NCBI RefSeq assembly: GCF_001428365.1
Contig: NZ_LMSH01000002.1
Coordinates: forward strand, 387,049 to 451,048
Origin: Arthrobacter sp. Soil763
GTDB lineage: Bacteria > Actinomycetota > Actinomycetes > Actinomycetales > Micrococcaceae
Direction: 5' to 3'
DNA length: 64,000 bases
The stretch's first letter is position 1, and each line of letters opens with the position of its first letter. Both the position numbers and the translations under genes were made by a program. The notes beneath the pieces were generated by a model. That model made no database searches and had not been told where the DNA came from. It saw only the letters and a program-made list of their open reading frames with translations. Shown here one piece after another: positions 25,569 to 34,920 of this stretch.

Positions 25569-25627
25569 CGACGCGCAAATGCCCCTGCGCTGCCGGAATT
25601 CGGCAGCGCAGGGGCATTTGCGCGTCG
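25569..25627. terminator. Bidirectional terminator, 27-bp perfect palindrome
   Basis: Arms of 27 bases (25569-25595 and 25601-25627) pair perfectly around a GAATT loop. It lies between convergent genes ending at 25552 and 25668. Confidence 0.85.
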
Positions 25628-25667
25628 CAAGCGGAGTCCCGCCGCAAAAAAGGAAAGCGGTGCGGGA

Positions 25668-26465
25668 TTACTCCGCGATGTCGATGTGCGTCGGGTCGAG
25701 GACCCGGCGCAGGAATTCCTGGGTGCGGGGCTGCGTCGGGGCGCCGATGACCTGTTCGGCCGCGCCCTCTTCGACGACCACGCCGCCGTCCATGAAGACC
25801 ACCCGGTCGGCCACCTCGCGGGCGAAGCCCATCTCGTGGGTCACCACCAGCATGGTCATGCCTTCCTTGGCCAGGTTCCGCATGACGGCGAGCACATCGC
25901 CCACCGTCTCAGGGTCCAGGGCCGACGTCGGCTCGTCGAAGAGCATCAGTTCGGGGTCCATGCTCAGCGCCCGGGCGATCGCCACGCGCTGCTGCTGGCC
26001 GCCGGAGAGCTGGTCCGGGAAGCGGTCAGCGAGGTGGTCCAGACCCACCCGCGCGAGGTTCTTCCGGGCCACTTCCGCGGCGTCGGCCTGGCTGCGCTTG
26101 AGCACCTTGGTCTGCGCGATGGTGCAGTTCTGCAGTGCGCTCAGGTGCGGGAAGAGGTTGAACTGCTGGAACACCATGCCGACCTTGCGGCGCATCTTGT
26201 CGATGTCCACGTCCGGGTCCGTCGACTCAAAACCACCGACGTGGATGGTGCCCACGTTGGGCTGCTCAAGCAGGTTCACGCAGCGCAGCAGGGTGGACTT
26301 GCCGGAGCCGGACGGTCCGATCAGGCAGACCACTTCGCCGGGGGCGACCTCCAGGTCGATGCCCTTGAGGACCTCGTTGGAGCCGTAGGACTTGCGGAGC
26401 TCCTTGATGGAGACACCGGCGGCCTGGATCTGCTTCGCGGCAGCCGATGACGTTGATTCAGCCAT
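25668..26465 (-). CDS. Polar amino acid ABC transporter ATP-binding protein
   Basis: 265-aa ATPase of a PAAT-family importer, close to the GlnQ type. Seen: Walker [21 protein letters not shown] (about residues 50-69), Q-loop [23 protein letters not shown] signature [16 protein letters not shown] (about 154-169), Walker [13 protein letters not shown], and switch His in VVTHEMGFA. Last gene of a three-gene operon (binding protein, permease, ATPase) on the minus strand; 8 nt separates it from the permease. Confidence 0.93.
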   Translation of the reverse strand: MAESTSSAAAKQIQAAGVSIKELRKSYGSNEVLKGIDLEVAPGEVVCLIGPSGSGKSTLLRCVNLLEQPNVGTIHVGGFESTDPDVDIDKMRRKVGMVFQQFNLFPHLSALQNCTIAQTKVLKRSQADAAEVARKNLARVGLDHLADRFPDQLSGGQQQRVAIARALSMDPELMLFDEPTSALDPETVGDVLAVMRNLAKEGMTMLVVTHEMGFAREVADRVVFMDGGVVVEEGAAEQVIGAPTQPRTQEFLRRVLDPTHIDIAE

Positions 26466-26473
26466 GGTGACTC

Positions 26474-27265
26474 CTAGCCCTTCGTCTTGGCGGTTCGGGA
26501 TTCAAAGCGGCGGGCCAGAATGCCGAGCGGAACGGTGATGATCAGGTAGCAGGCGCCGGCAATCACGAGCGGGGTCAGGCCGGCGTTGGGCTGGGTGATG
26601 CCGTCGCGGCCGAACTTGGTGAGCTCGTACTGCGACGCGGCCAGGCCCAGCAGGTAGACCAGGGAGGAATCCTTGGTCAGCAGGATGACCTCGTTGGTCA
26701 GCGGCGGCAGCACGATCTTGAAGGCCTGCGGGATCACGATCGAGACCATGGCCCGCCAATGCGGCATGCCCAGCGACCGGGCGGCCTCCAGTTGGCCCTT
26801 GGGGACCGCCTGCAGGCCGGCGCGGAGGGTTTCGGCGATGTAGGCCGCGGCCACCATGCCCAGCGCCAGCATCACCGTGACGTAAATGTCGAACCGGACG
26901 CCGAAGGCGGTCGGGATGCCGAAGCCGAAGGCAATGAACACCAGCAGCGCCGGGACGCCGCGGAAGAACTCGATGTAGAGGGTGGCGATCCAGCGCCACA
27001 CCGCCACCGAGGACAGCTTCATCAGCGCCAGCAGCAGGCCGCCGGACAGGCCCACCACGAAGCTCAGCGCGGTGTAGATCAGGGTGTTCTTCAGCGCCAG
27101 GGTGATGATCTCCGGGAACTGCTTGACCGCCGAATCCCAGTTGAAGAATGCCTTGCCGATGGAGGCCCAGTCGGCGAAAAGAATAAACAGGACGACGGCG
27201 AGCGCCAGCAGTCCGTACTGAACGGACCGGCTCACGCGGGCCCGTTGGCGAACAGTCATTGCCAT
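26474..27265 (-). CDS. Polar amino acid ABC transporter permease
   Basis: 263-aa inner-membrane permease with five or six hydrophobic segments. Seen: the His/Glu/Arg-type ABC permease signature [20 protein letters not shown] (about residues 147-166) with the EAA loop, and [20 protein letters not shown]. It would form the channel with the ATPase encoded 8 nt downstream. Two Met codons lie at 27265 and 27259; the first is given. The 104-nt gap to the binding-protein gene holds no clear terminator, so one operon is likely. Confidence 0.92.
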   Translation of the reverse strand: MAMTVRQRARVSRSVQYGLLALAVVLFILFADWASIGKAFFNWDSAVKQFPEIITLALKNTLIYTALSFVVGLSGGLLLALMKLSSVAVWRWIATLYIEFFRGVPALLVFIAFGFGIPTAFGVRFDIYVTVMLALGMVAAAYIAETLRAGLQAVPKGQLEAARSLGMPHWRAMVSIVIPQAFKIVLPPLTNEVILLTKDSSLVYLLGLAASQYELTKFGRDGITQPNAGLTPLVIAGACYLIITVPLGILARRFESRTAKTKG

Positions 27266-27369
27266 GTGATTTGCCTTTTACATGTTGCGGGGCGGTTCCG
27301 GGTCAGGTCGCGGCCGAGGCCGGTGGCTGAGCCGGAACCGCCCTGCTGTGGTCGGTCCGGGCGGGCAGG

Positions 27370-28176
27370 TTACTTGGCGGCTTCGCCGAACCAGGTGGTC
27401 TTGAGCTTTGCCATGGTGCCGTCGTCAGACAGGCGCTTGAGCGTCTTGTCGACGGATTCGGTCATCGCCTTGTTGTCCTTCTTGACCGCGATGCCGAGCT
27501 TCTCGCCGGTCTTGTAGGTCTCGGCGAACACCAGGGAGTCATCGCCCTTGGCTGCGAAGCCCAGCACGGACTGGTTGTTGATCGCGGCGTCGACACCGCC
27601 GGTCTTGATCGCCTGGATCAGGAGGCCGGTGTTCTCGTACTGGATCGTTTCCAGGCCCTTGGACTTGGCGTACTCTTCGCCGGTGGTGCCCTGCTGGACG
27701 CCGACCTTCTTGCCCTTGAGGTCGGCCAGGTTCTTCAGCCCGGACGCCTTGGTCACGAGCAGCGACAGGTCGTCGTCCAGGTACGGGGTGGAGAAGTCCA
27801 TGACCGTCTTGCGGGCGTCGGTGATGGAGATACCGGAGATCGCGACGTCGCACTGGTTGGTGTTGAGCGCCTGGCCGGACTGGATGCCTTCGAACGCCAC
27901 GGTCAGGACGTTGGGCTCGACCTTGAGGTCCTTGGCGACCTCGGCAGCCAGGTCCATGTCGAAGCCGACGTTCTTGCCGTCCTTGACGAACTCAAACGGC
28001 TCGTAGGGGATGTCGGAGCAGACCGTGAGCTTGCCGGACTCGATCAGCTTCACGCCGGAGTCGGTGGTGGTCGATCCGCCGGAAGAGCTGCAGCCGGTCA
28101 GGGCGAGGGCGCCGACCGCTGCGATGGCGGCCGCCTTGGCCGCGGAACCGGCCAGGAAGGAACGGGAGATCAGCAT
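27370..28176 (-). CDS. Polar amino acid ABC transporter substrate-binding lipoprotein
   Basis: 268-aa extracytoplasmic binding protein of SBP family 3. Seen: signal peptide with lipobox LALTGCSSSGG (Cys at residue 29), then IPYEPFEFVKDGKNVGFDMD (about 55-74), the family hallmark SGISITDARKTVMDFSTPYL (about 113-132), and GVQQGTTGEEYAKSKGLE. These residues contact the alpha-amino and carboxyl groups of an amino acid; glutamine, glutamate or another polar amino acid is likely. First gene of the operon with an AAAAGG ribosome site. Confidence 0.93.
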   Translation of the reverse strand: MLISRSFLAGSAAKAAAIAAVGALALTGCSSSGGSTTTDSGVKLIESGKLTVCSDIPYEPFEFVKDGKNVGFDMDLAAEVAKDLKVEPNVLTVAFEGIQSGQALNTNQCDVAISGISITDARKTVMDFSTPYLDDDLSLLVTKASGLKNLADLKGKKVGVQQGTTGEEYAKSKGLETIQYENTGLLIQAIKTGGVDAAINNQSVLGFAAKGDDSLVFAETYKTGEKLGIAVKKDNKAMTESVDKTLKRLSDDGTMAKLKTTWFGEAAK

Positions 28177-28414
28177 TATTTACCTTTTGTTGCAGGGGCA
28201 TGCATGACTAAAACGGCTTATAGTCTATCGCCGAATAAGAGATGTGCATCACAGAAAACTAAGATTCACTATTGGATAACTAATCCCGCCCATAGTACAA
28301 GCCCTTCTCCGGCGAGCGTGTCTGTGATCCCGGATTCCGCGCCTCCGGTGCGTGCGCCCGGCGGATCGAGCGGCCAGCCGGGACGGCCGCGCCCCGCGCA
28401 CCGCCGTGCCGCCG
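28177..28414. other. Intergenic region between menF and the ABC operon
   Basis: 238 nt. The part nearest the ABC operon (about 28200-28290) is distinctly AT-richer than its surroundings and carries a -10-like TATAAG on the minus strand (28222-28217), suggesting the operon promoter; no convincing -35. The remainder toward menF is GC-rich and shows only weak inverted repeats. Confidence 0.35.
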
Positions 28415-29758
28415 TCAGGAACTGATGCCAAGGGATTCCAGCATGGGGCGGAACTTGGCCCAGGTCTCGGCGAGTTCGGCCTCGGGCACGGAGCCCTCCA
28501 CGACGCCGCAGCCGGCGTAGAGCCGGACCGTGTCCGGTCCCTCGATGACCGCCCCGCGCAGCGCGATGCCCCATTCGCCGTTGCCGGCGGCGTCGAGCCA
28601 GCCCACCGGGCCGGCGTACGGGCCGCGGTCCAGGTGCTCGAGCTTGCGGATCAGCGCGCCCGCCACGGTCGTGGGCGTGCCGCACACCGCGGCCGTGGGG
28701 TGCAGGGCGTTGATCAGCGCCAGACAGGTGGGGACGTGGCCCTCCACCTCGGCCAGTTCGGCCTTGACGTCGGAGGCGAGGTGCCAGACGTTGGGCAGTT
28801 CCAGGATGAACGGTTCGCTGTGGGCGTTCATGGCCTCCGAAAACGGGGCCAGCTGGGTGGTCAGCGAGGCGATGGCGATGTCGTGCTCGTGCCGCTGCTT
28901 CTCGGATCCGGCCAGCACGCGCTCGGCGAACTCCAGCGGCGGCCCGTCCATGCCCTCGGCGTCCCGGCGGTCCAGGGTTCCGGCCAGGACCCGGGCCTGC
29001 GCCGTCCTGCCCTCCACCTGGATCAGCATCTCGGGCGTGGAGCCGACCAGGCCGTCGACGCCGTAGGTCCAGCACTCGCGGTAGCGCACCGCGAGTTCCC
29101 GCAGGATCCCGGCCGCGGTGACGCCGTCGGGCACGGTGGCGACGACGTCGCGCGCCAGCACCAGCTTCTCCAGCGCGCCCGTGCGGATTTCGGCGACCCC
29201 CTCGGCGACGGCGGCCATCCATTCCGCCTCGCTGAGCGAGCCGGTGCTGAGCTTGGCCTCGACCGCGGGGCGGACGGCGGTCCCGCCCGGGGGCGGGGCG
29301 GCCGCCGTGCCGGGGGCCTCCACCCAGCGCCGCAGGGCGGCACGCGCACCGGCGTCGGTGAGCTCGACGCCGTCGAACGTCAGTTGCGTCAGCCACGCCC
29401 TGCCGTCCCGCAGACCCACCACGATTTCGGGGACGATCAGCCGGGATTCGTGCGCGGAGGTCTTGGAGAAGGCAAAGGAACCGAAGGCCACCGGCCCGGT
29501 GCCGGGGCAGTCGACGGCGTCCGTGACCTCGGCCTCGAGGACCAGGTGGCGCCACCAGATGTCGGCTTCCAGGAACCGGTCCGGGCCGGTGGCGGTGAAC
29601 CGGGCGACCTCGCCGAAGCCGACCAGGCCGGCCTCGCGCCGGGTCCAGCAGAGGACGTCGTCGCGGACCAGAAACGACGGCAGCCCCCCGGGGAATGACT
29701 CTGCATCAAGGGGGACTGTCAGGGTCCTGATAATTCTGGTATGGAGCGCGCTCGTCAT
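28415..29758 (-). CDS. menF: Isochorismate synthase
   Basis: 447-aa chorismate-utilising enzyme that makes isochorismate, the MenD substrate. Seen in the C-terminal chorismate-binding domain: GALEKLVLARDVVATVPDGV (about residues 190-209), GSTPEMLIQVEGRTAQARVLAG with the catalytic region, LELPNVWHLASDVKAEL, HPTAAVCGTPTTVAG (about 350-364) and YAGPVGWLDAAGNGEWGIAL. Such features also occur in DhbC/EntC for siderophores, but no siderophore gene is nearby and menD/menG/menJ neighbours favour MenF. It is divergent from menG over an 86-nt gap. Confidence 0.9.
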   Translation of the reverse strand: MTSALHTRIIRTLTVPLDAESFPGGLPSFLVRDDVLCWTRREAGLVGFGEVARFTATGPDRFLEADIWWRHLVLEAEVTDAVDCPGTGPVAFGSFAFSKTSAHESRLIVPEIVVGLRDGRAWLTQLTFDGVELTDAGARAALRRWVEAPGTAAAPPPGGTAVRPAVEAKLSTGSLSEAEWMAAVAEGVAEIRTGALEKLVLARDVVATVPDGVTAAGILRELAVRYRECWTYGVDGLVGSTPEMLIQVEGRTAQARVLAGTLDRRDAEGMDGPPLEFAERVLAGSEKQRHEHDIAIASLTTQLAPFSEAMNAHSEPFILELPNVWHLASDVKAELAEVEGHVPTCLALINALHPTAAVCGTPTTVAGALIRKLEHLDRGPYAGPVGWLDAAGNGEWGIALRGAVIEGPDTVRLYAGCGVVEGSVPEAELAETWAKFRPMLESLGISS

Positions 29759-29844
29759 GATGAGCTAACACTACTCCCGCCGCGCGCCGCGCCCCGGCCG
29801 GAAGGCGGTTAGGGGGTGGGTCGAAGTTTTGAGACAATGACGGG

Positions 29845-30636
29845 GTGAACCGAGCATCCTTGGATAAGCGTCCGGACGAAGTAGCGACGATGTTTGACGA
29901 CGTCGCCCCCAAATACGACGTCGTGAACGATGTCCTGTCCATGGGGCAGACCCGCCGCTGGCGGCGGATCGTGGTCGAGGCCATGGATGTGAAGGCCGGC
30001 CAGCGCGTGCTGGACCTGGCCGCGGGGACCGGCACCTCCAGCGAACCCTACGCCGACGCCGGCATCGACGTGGTCGCCTGCGACTTCTCCCTGGGCATGC
30101 TCAAGGTCGGCAAGCGCCGCCGCCCGGACATCAACTTCATCGCCGGGGACGCCACCCGCCTGCCGTTCGCGGACAACACCTTCGATGCCAGCACGATTTC
30201 CTTCGGCCTGCGCAACGTCAACGAGCCCAAGAAGGCCCTTGCCGAGATGCTCCGGGTGACCAAGCCCGGCGGCCGGCTGGTCATTGCCGAGTTCTCCCAG
30301 CCGGTCGTGCCGCTGTGGCGCACCATGTACACCGAGTACCTGATGCGCGCGCTGCCCGCCATCGCCGTCAAGGTCTCCTCGAACCCCGACGCCTACGTCT
30401 ACCTGGCCGAGTCCATCCGCGCCTGGCCGGACCAGGACCACCTGGCCGCCTGGCTGCAGGAAGCCGGCTGGGAGGACGTCACGTACCGCAACCTCAGCGG
30501 CGGCATCGTCGCGGTCCACCGCGCCCGGAAGCCGGACGGCCCCGGCGCCGGTCCGGCGGCGGGCGCCAAGGCCCTCGCCAGCCACACCGGCCCCGTGGCC
30601 AAGCTGCGGCGCAACATCACCCGGCCCCAGCGTTAG
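29845..30636 (+). CDS. menG: Demethylmenaquinone methyltransferase
   Basis: 263-aa SAM-dependent C-methyltransferase (UbiE/MenG) that completes menaquinone. Seen: [20 protein letters not shown] (about residues 18-37), SAM motif [14 protein letters not shown] (about 55-68), [33 protein letters not shown] and [20 protein letters not shown]. An Ala/Gly-rich tail of about 30 residues follows the fold. The GTG start at 29845 is preceded by GACAAT six bases upstream, a possible leaderless -10. It is followed by menJ after 12 nt, and the two are probably co-transcribed with the polyprenyl synthase. Confidence 0.95.
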   Translation: MNRASLDKRPDEVATMFDDVAPKYDVVNDVLSMGQTRRWRRIVVEAMDVKAGQRVLDLAAGTGTSSEPYADAGIDVVACDFSLGMLKVGKRRRPDINFIAGDATRLPFADNTFDASTISFGLRNVNEPKKALAEMLRVTKPGGRLVIAEFSQPVVPLWRTMYTEYLMRALPAIAVKVSSNPDAYVYLAESIRAWPDQDHLAAWLQEAGWEDVTYRNLSGGIVAVHRARKPDGPGAGPAAGAKALASHTGPVAKLRRNITRPQR

Positions 30637-30648
30637 CCGACCGCAGCC

Positions 30649-32007
30649 GTGAAAGTTCTGATCGTCGGAGCCGGTCCTGCCGGGTCCACCGCCGCGTTTT
30701 ACCTTGCCCGGGCCGGCGTCGAGGTCACGGTGCTGGAAAAGACCAGTTTCCCGCGCGAAAAGGTCTGCGGCGACGGCCTGACCCCGCGCGCGGTCCGCGA
30801 GATCCAGAAGCTCGGCCTGCCGCACCCCGAATCCGAGGGCTGGCGGCGGAACAAGGGCCTGCGGCTCATCGCGGGCGGCCGCACCATCGAACTGCCCTGG
30901 CCCGAGGTCTCCGACTTCCCGCAGTACGGCCTGATCCGCACCCGGCTGGGCTTTGACGAGGAACTCGCCCGGCACGCGGAGTCCGCCGGCGCCGTCATCC
31001 TGGAACGCCACAGCGTCACCGAGGCGCTGCGCTCCGACGACGGCCGGGTCACCGGCGTCCGCGCCGCCGTCCTGGATGACAACGGCCGGAAGACCGGGCA
31101 GACCCTGGACTTCGCCGCCGACGTCGTCCTCGCCGCCGACGGCAACTCAAGCCGCACCGCCGTCTCGCTCGGCCTGCAGAAGCGCGACGACCGCCCGCTG
31201 GGGGTGGCGGTGCGCACCTACTTCACCAGCCCGCGGCACGACGACGACTGGATGGAAGGCTGGCTGGAGCTTCGCTCCTCGGCCCGCCCCGGCGCCCGCG
31301 GCGGGGACCTCCTGCCCGGTTACGGCTGGGTGTTCGGCGTCGGCGACGGCACCTCGAACGTGGGCCTGGGCATCCTGAACTCCTCCAAGGAGTTCGGCAA
31401 GCTCGACTACAAGGAGGTCCTGCGCGACTGGACCGCCGGGATGCCGGCCGAATGGGGCTTCACGCCGGAAAACCAGGTGGGGGAGATCCGCGGCGCCGCC
31501 CTGCCGATGGGCTTCAACCGGACCCCGCACTACGCGCCGGGCGTGCTGCTGCTAGGCGACGCCGGCGGCATGGTCTCCCCGTTCAACGGCGAAGGCATCT
31601 CCTATGCGATGGAGTCCGCCCGGTTCGCGGCTGAGTTCATCATCGACGCCGCGGCCCGGACCGCCGCGGCTGGCTGGAGCAGCGCCGACACCGACGCACG
31701 CCTTGCCGGCTATGCCGACTACGTGCGGGACCAGTGGGGTTCGCACTTCACCCTGGGCCGGGCGTTTGCCGCCGTGATCGGGAAGCCCGCGGTCATGAAG
31801 CTGGCGCTCCGGACCGGCATGCCCCTGCCGCTGCTGATGAAGTTCGTCGTCCGGCTGCTGGCCAACCTGACCGATCCTTCCGCCAAGGGGCTCGAGGACC
31901 GGACGATCCGTATCCTGGAGGCCCTCGTTCCGGCCACCTCCAACACCCGGCCTGCTCCGGACTCAAATCCGCGGATTCCGCAACAAAAAGTTAGGGTTAA
32001 CCCGTGA
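30649..32007 (+). CDS. menJ: Geranylgeranyl reductase family FAD oxidoreductase, probable menaquinone side-chain reductase
   Basis: 452-aa flavoprotein. Seen: N-terminal FAD motif VLIVGAGPAGSTAAFYLARA (about residues 3-22), the family hallmark FPREKVCGDGLTPRAVREIQ (about 37-56), LAADGNSSRTAVSLGL, and the second FAD motif GVLLLGDAGGMVSPFNGEGI (about 297-316). In mycobacteria the relative MenJ saturates one isoprene unit of menaquinone. Its position between menG and the polyprenyl synthase supports that role. GTG start; the stop overlaps the next GTG (GTGA). Confidence 0.88.
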   Translation: MKVLIVGAGPAGSTAAFYLARAGVEVTVLEKTSFPREKVCGDGLTPRAVREIQKLGLPHPESEGWRRNKGLRLIAGGRTIELPWPEVSDFPQYGLIRTRLGFDEELARHAESAGAVILERHSVTEALRSDDGRVTGVRAAVLDDNGRKTGQTLDFAADVVLAADGNSSRTAVSLGLQKRDDRPLGVAVRTYFTSPRHDDDWMEGWLELRSSARPGARGGDLLPGYGWVFGVGDGTSNVGLGILNSSKEFGKLDYKEVLRDWTAGMPAEWGFTPENQVGEIRGAALPMGFNRTPHYAPGVLLLGDAGGMVSPFNGEGISYAMESARFAAEFIIDAAARTAAAGWSSADTDARLAGYADYVRDQWGSHFTLGRAFAAVIGKPAVMKLALRTGMPLPLLMKFVVRLLANLTDPSAKGLEDRTIRILEALVPATSNTRPAPDSNPRIPQQKVRVNP

Positions 32008-33104
32008 CCAACTCTGCAGACCAAAGCTGGACGCACGCCGGACACGGCCTGCCGGGCACCGAGCCCGACCTGAACACCACCGCCATCGCCACCGGGCTCC
32101 AGCTGCCGGCAGGCTTCGCGGCAATCGCCGGGGACCCCGAGCTGGGCCCGGCCATCACCACGAACCTCGCCCGGGTGGAGAAGAAGCTGCGTGAGGCGAT
32201 CGCCAACTCCGACCCGCTGGCCGACGCCACGTCCCGCCACCTGGTGGAGGCCGGCGGCAAGCGCATCCGGCCCCTGCTGACCCTGCTCTGCGCCCACCTG
32301 GGTGACGCCTCCCTGCCGGCGGTGGTGCAGGCCGCCGTCGTCGTCGAACTCACCCACCTGGCCACGCTGTACCACGACGACGTCATGGACTCCGCCCCCT
32401 TCCGCCGCGGTGCGCCCACCGCGCACGAGGTCTGGGGCAACTCGGTGGCCGTGCTGACCGGTGACCTGATCTTTGCCCGGGCGTCGATCCTGGTCTCCGA
32501 ACTCGGCTCCCGCGCCCTCGGCATCCAGGCCCGCACCTTCGAGCGGCTGTGCCTGGGCCAGCTGCACGAGACCGTGGGTCCGCGGCCGGACGAGGACCCG
32601 GTCGCGCATTACCTCTCTGTCATCGCGGACAAGACCGGCTCCCTGGTGGCAGCTTCCGGTCAGCTCGGCGCGATCTTCGCCAACGCCGATCCGGCGTACG
32701 AGCCGCTGCTGGTCGAGTACGGCGAGAAGGTCGGCGTCGCGTTCCAGCTGGCCGACGACGTCATTGATGTCACCGGCGTCAAGGTCAAGTCCGGCAAGTC
32801 TCCCGGCACCGACCTGCGCGAGGGCGTTCCCACCCTGCCGGTGTTGCTGCTGCGCAAGGCCGTGGCCGACGGTGACGGATCCGCCACCGAGCTGCTGCAG
32901 CTGATCGACGGCGACCTCAGCTCCGACGAAGCACTCGCGGCCGCTGTCGCCGGGCTGCGCGAGCACCCGGTGACCGCCGAGTCCTGGACCGTTGCGCGGT
33001 CCTGGGCCGATGAGGCGATCGCGGCGCTGGCCCCTCTGCCCGAGGGCGTGGTCAAGGATTCGCTGACCAGCTTCGCCCACGCCGTGGTCGACCGCAGCAG
33101 CTAG
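32004..33104 (+). CDS. Polyprenyl diphosphate synthase (all-trans, menaquinone side chain)
   Basis: 366-aa prenyltransferase. Seen: ASRHLVEAGGKRIRPLLTLL-type segment (near residues 76-95), first Asp-rich motif LYHDDVMDSAPFRRGAPTAH (FARM, DDXXD, about 123-142), and second Asp-rich motif FQLADDVIDVTGVKVKSGKS (SARM, about 248-267), ending with GTDLREGVPTLPVLLL. It elongates allylic diphosphates with IPP; chain length cannot be fixed by eye. GTG start overlaps the menJ stop. A strong hairpin follows. Likely supplies the menaquinone tail. Confidence 0.92.
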   Translation: MTNSADQSWTHAGHGLPGTEPDLNTTAIATGLQLPAGFAAIAGDPELGPAITTNLARVEKKLREAIANSDPLADATSRHLVEAGGKRIRPLLTLLCAHLGDASLPAVVQAAVVVELTHLATLYHDDVMDSAPFRRGAPTAHEVWGNSVAVLTGDLIFARASILVSELGSRALGIQARTFERLCLGQLHETVGPRPDEDPVAHYLSVIADKTGSLVAASGQLGAIFANADPAYEPLLVEYGEKVGVAFQLADDVIDVTGVKVKSGKSPGTDLREGVPTLPVLLLRKAVADGDGSATELLQLIDGDLSSDEALAAAVAGLREHPVTAESWTVARSWADEAIAALAPLPEGVVKDSLTSFAHAVVDRSS

Positions 33105-33180
33105 AGCGTCCGCGGGCTGCCGTTTGTGGCCCGCCCGGTCAGGGCTGACCGGGCTGCCCGGGCAGGGCTGCTTAAACGGG

Positions 33181-33238
33181 AATGGCCCCGGTTCCTTACA
33201 ACGTAACGAGTCGTCCGTTGTAAGGAACCGGGGCCATT
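33181..33238 (+). terminator. Intrinsic terminator of the men/polyprenyl operon
   Basis: Perfect 23-bp inverted repeat (33181-33203 / 33216-33238) with a 12-nt loop, followed by TCTCC; begins 76 nt after the synthase stop. Confidence 0.85.
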
Positions 33239-33292
33239 TCTCCGTTCGCATCAGATTCACCGGAGGCATTTGGTGAACCCATGAATAAGCTT

Positions 33293-33308
33293 ATGACAGT
33301 TCTGTCAT
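33293..33308. promoter_or_regulatory. 16-bp palindrome in the 33105-33523 gap
   Basis: ATGACAG-TT-CTGTCAT, perfectly symmetric, in the AT-richest part of a 419-nt gene-free stretch and about 216 nt before the DUF559-like gene. A further CTGTCA half-site follows near 33335. It could be a regulator site. Apart from this and the terminator the gap shows no gene. Confidence 0.4.
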
Positions 33309-33523
33309 GTTGTCTAGTTGATCTGTAAATTGACTGTCACGAGCTTCGCGTTCGGTAGGTGTCGGACTTTCTCCACCTCTGCACGCTCCCGGCCTCGACC
33401 GACCGGCGAGTCGGGCCGACGCGCCGTCGGACGTCTCCGACCCTGGGGAGAATCCAACCCGGCTTGTCCACATAGGACCCGGAGGGCCGCCCAGCGGTAG
33501 GTCCGGACAGGTCCACTGGAGGC

Positions 33524-34345
33524 GTGGATGTCACGACGTACATGAAATTTGCCGGCTCCGTCGCGCGGACCGGAACGTTGCTTCAGGCGGGATTCCGGGA
33601 GCGGGAGATCCGCAACATGCTCGGCGCGGGGGAGCTCGTGCGGCTGCGGCACGGTGTGGTGGCGCTGCCGGGTGCGGCCCCGGCCCTGGTGGCCGCCGTT
33701 CTGAACAACGGGGTGCTGACCTGCCTCTCGGCGGCAAGCCACCACAGGCTCTGGAGACTCCACGAACCGGAGCGCCCGCACCTCCTGTGCCGCCACGGTG
33801 CGGCCTCGGGCGTGATCATCCACCGGGGGAGCCTGGTCCCGCCGGAATTCCCGAAGCCCGTGGCCGGGCTGACGGATACGCTGCTGCACGCCCTCCGGTG
33901 CCGGCCGCCCGTGGAAGCCGCCGTCATGGTGGAAAGCGCGCTGCTGCAGGGGCGCACCACGCTCGACTACCTTCGGCAGCGACTTCCCGGCAACCGCAAC
34001 GGCTCAGCCCGGGCGGCGCTGGACCTGGTGGACGGTTCGGCCGGCTCCGCGATCGAGGTGGTCGCCAGGATCTTGTTCCGGAGCGAGGGGATATTCACGC
34101 AGACCCAGGTGGACCTGCCCGGTATCGGGATCGTGGACTTCCTGCTGGAAGGGTTCCTCATCGTGGAGATCGACGGCGGCACGCATTTGGAGCCGGCGCA
34201 GGTGAAGAAGGACCGGCGGCGGAACAACGCCAGCACCCTGACGGGGTACGCCGTGTTGAGGTATGGCTACCAGGACGTCGTTTTCCACCCAGAGAAAATC
34301 GTCGCGGAGGTGTGGCAGGTGCTGCGGGGCAGGGTAGTCCGCTGA
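33524..34345 (+). CDS. DUF559-domain protein with AbiEi-like N-terminus
   Basis: 273-aa protein related in plan to the one at 24584-25552. Seen: N-terminal AbiEi-like winged-helix region (REREIRNMLGAGELVRLRHG, residues about 26-45), a middle helical domain, and a C-terminal DUF559 core VDLPGIGIVDFLLEGFLIVE followed by IDGGTHLEPAQVKKDRRRNN (about 195-235) with acidic and Lys residues in the PD-(D/E)XK-like order, ending TGYAVLRYGYQDV. Nuclease fold is inferred from the pattern. No toxin or modification gene is adjacent. GTG start at 33524; a methionine also occurs at codon 7. Confidence 0.72.
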   Translation: MDVTTYMKFAGSVARTGTLLQAGFREREIRNMLGAGELVRLRHGVVALPGAAPALVAAVLNNGVLTCLSAASHHRLWRLHEPERPHLLCRHGAASGVIIHRGSLVPPEFPKPVAGLTDTLLHALRCRPPVEAAVMVESALLQGRTTLDYLRQRLPGNRNGSARAALDLVDGSAGSAIEVVARILFRSEGIFTQTQVDLPGIGIVDFLLEGFLIVEIDGGTHLEPAQVKKDRRRNNASTLTGYAVLRYGYQDVVFHPEKIVAEVWQVLRGRVVR

Positions 34346-34346
34346 A

Positions 34347-34430
34347 TCTCCCCACCTCTGAGCGGCAACGGACGGAATGCACCGGCGGTTTCGCGCGACA
34401 CGCCGGCAGGCCGTCTCAAAGGTGGGGAGA
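34347..34430. repeat. Intergenic inverted repeat, family C (TCTCCCCACCT / AGGTGGGGAGA)
   Basis: TCTCCCCACCTCTGAG (34347-34362) faces CTCAAAGGTGGGGAGA (34415-34430) across 52 nt. It begins just after the stop of the upstream gene and lies between convergent ends. The arm resembles the family B motif AGGTGAGGGAGCG in composition and position. Confidence 0.6.
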
Positions 34431-34477
34431 CTCCGCAGCCAGGCAACCGCACAGCCGGGCACCCGGGGCCGGGAGGG

Positions 34478-34906
34478 TTAGTCCTCGTCGTCCTCGTTGA
34501 AGGCCCAGTCGAACATGTCGAAGACGAACTCGGAGAAGGTGCCTTCCTCGCTCTTCCACTGGCCGCGGGCGTTGTTGCGGCGGTACACGATCGGGTCCGG
34601 AACGCTGAGGTCGCTGACGCGGAAGCCCCAGGTGAACTGTTCCTCCTCGTCCTCGAGGAACATCAAGAAGCCTTCATCGTCTACTTCGAGTTCTTCGGGG
34701 TCCCAGAAGTAGTGGTACGCCTCCATCAGGTCCTCGCAGCCGCCGAGGGCCAGGTAGAACTCGCGGAGGACCAGGGGGATCTGGAACTGGTGCTCGGAAA
34801 GGGCCGCGTCGAGTTCCTCGGCGGGCAGCCCGTCCTCTTCCTGCCATTCGTCCTCGAGATACTTCGGAACAAGCGCACGGAACTTCTCGAGGAACATGTC
34901 AGTCAT
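34478..34906 (-). CDS. Acidic protein resembling SMI1/KNR4 (SUKH) family
   Basis: 142-aa strongly acidic protein ending in an Asp/Glu run. Seen: IPLVLREFYLALGGCEDLME (residues about 43-62), a helix plus Gly-Gly pattern like the SUKH core, then alternating aromatic and acidic segments. SUKH proteins are often immunity proteins to secreted toxins but also occur as solitary housekeeping proteins; no toxin is adjacent. The start at 34906 (MTDMFLEKF) was chosen over an Arg-rich in-frame extension to 34996. It lies 14 nt downstream of the TRIC gene on the same strand, probably one transcript. Confidence 0.6.
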   Translation of the reverse strand: MTDMFLEKFRALVPKYLEDEWQEEDGLPAEELDAALSEHQFQIPLVLREFYLALGGCEDLMEAYHYFWDPEELEVDDEGFLMFLEDEEEQFTWGFRVSDLSVPDPIVYRRNNARGQWKSEEGTFSEFVFDMFDWAFNEDDED

Positions 34907-34920
34907 GGTTCTTATCCTAG

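Noticed and set aside
28415..29758. Siderophore-type isochorismate synthase (DhbC/EntC)
   Set aside because: No siderophore genes nearby, while menG, the menJ-like gene, the polyprenyl synthase and menD are in the window; MenF fits better.
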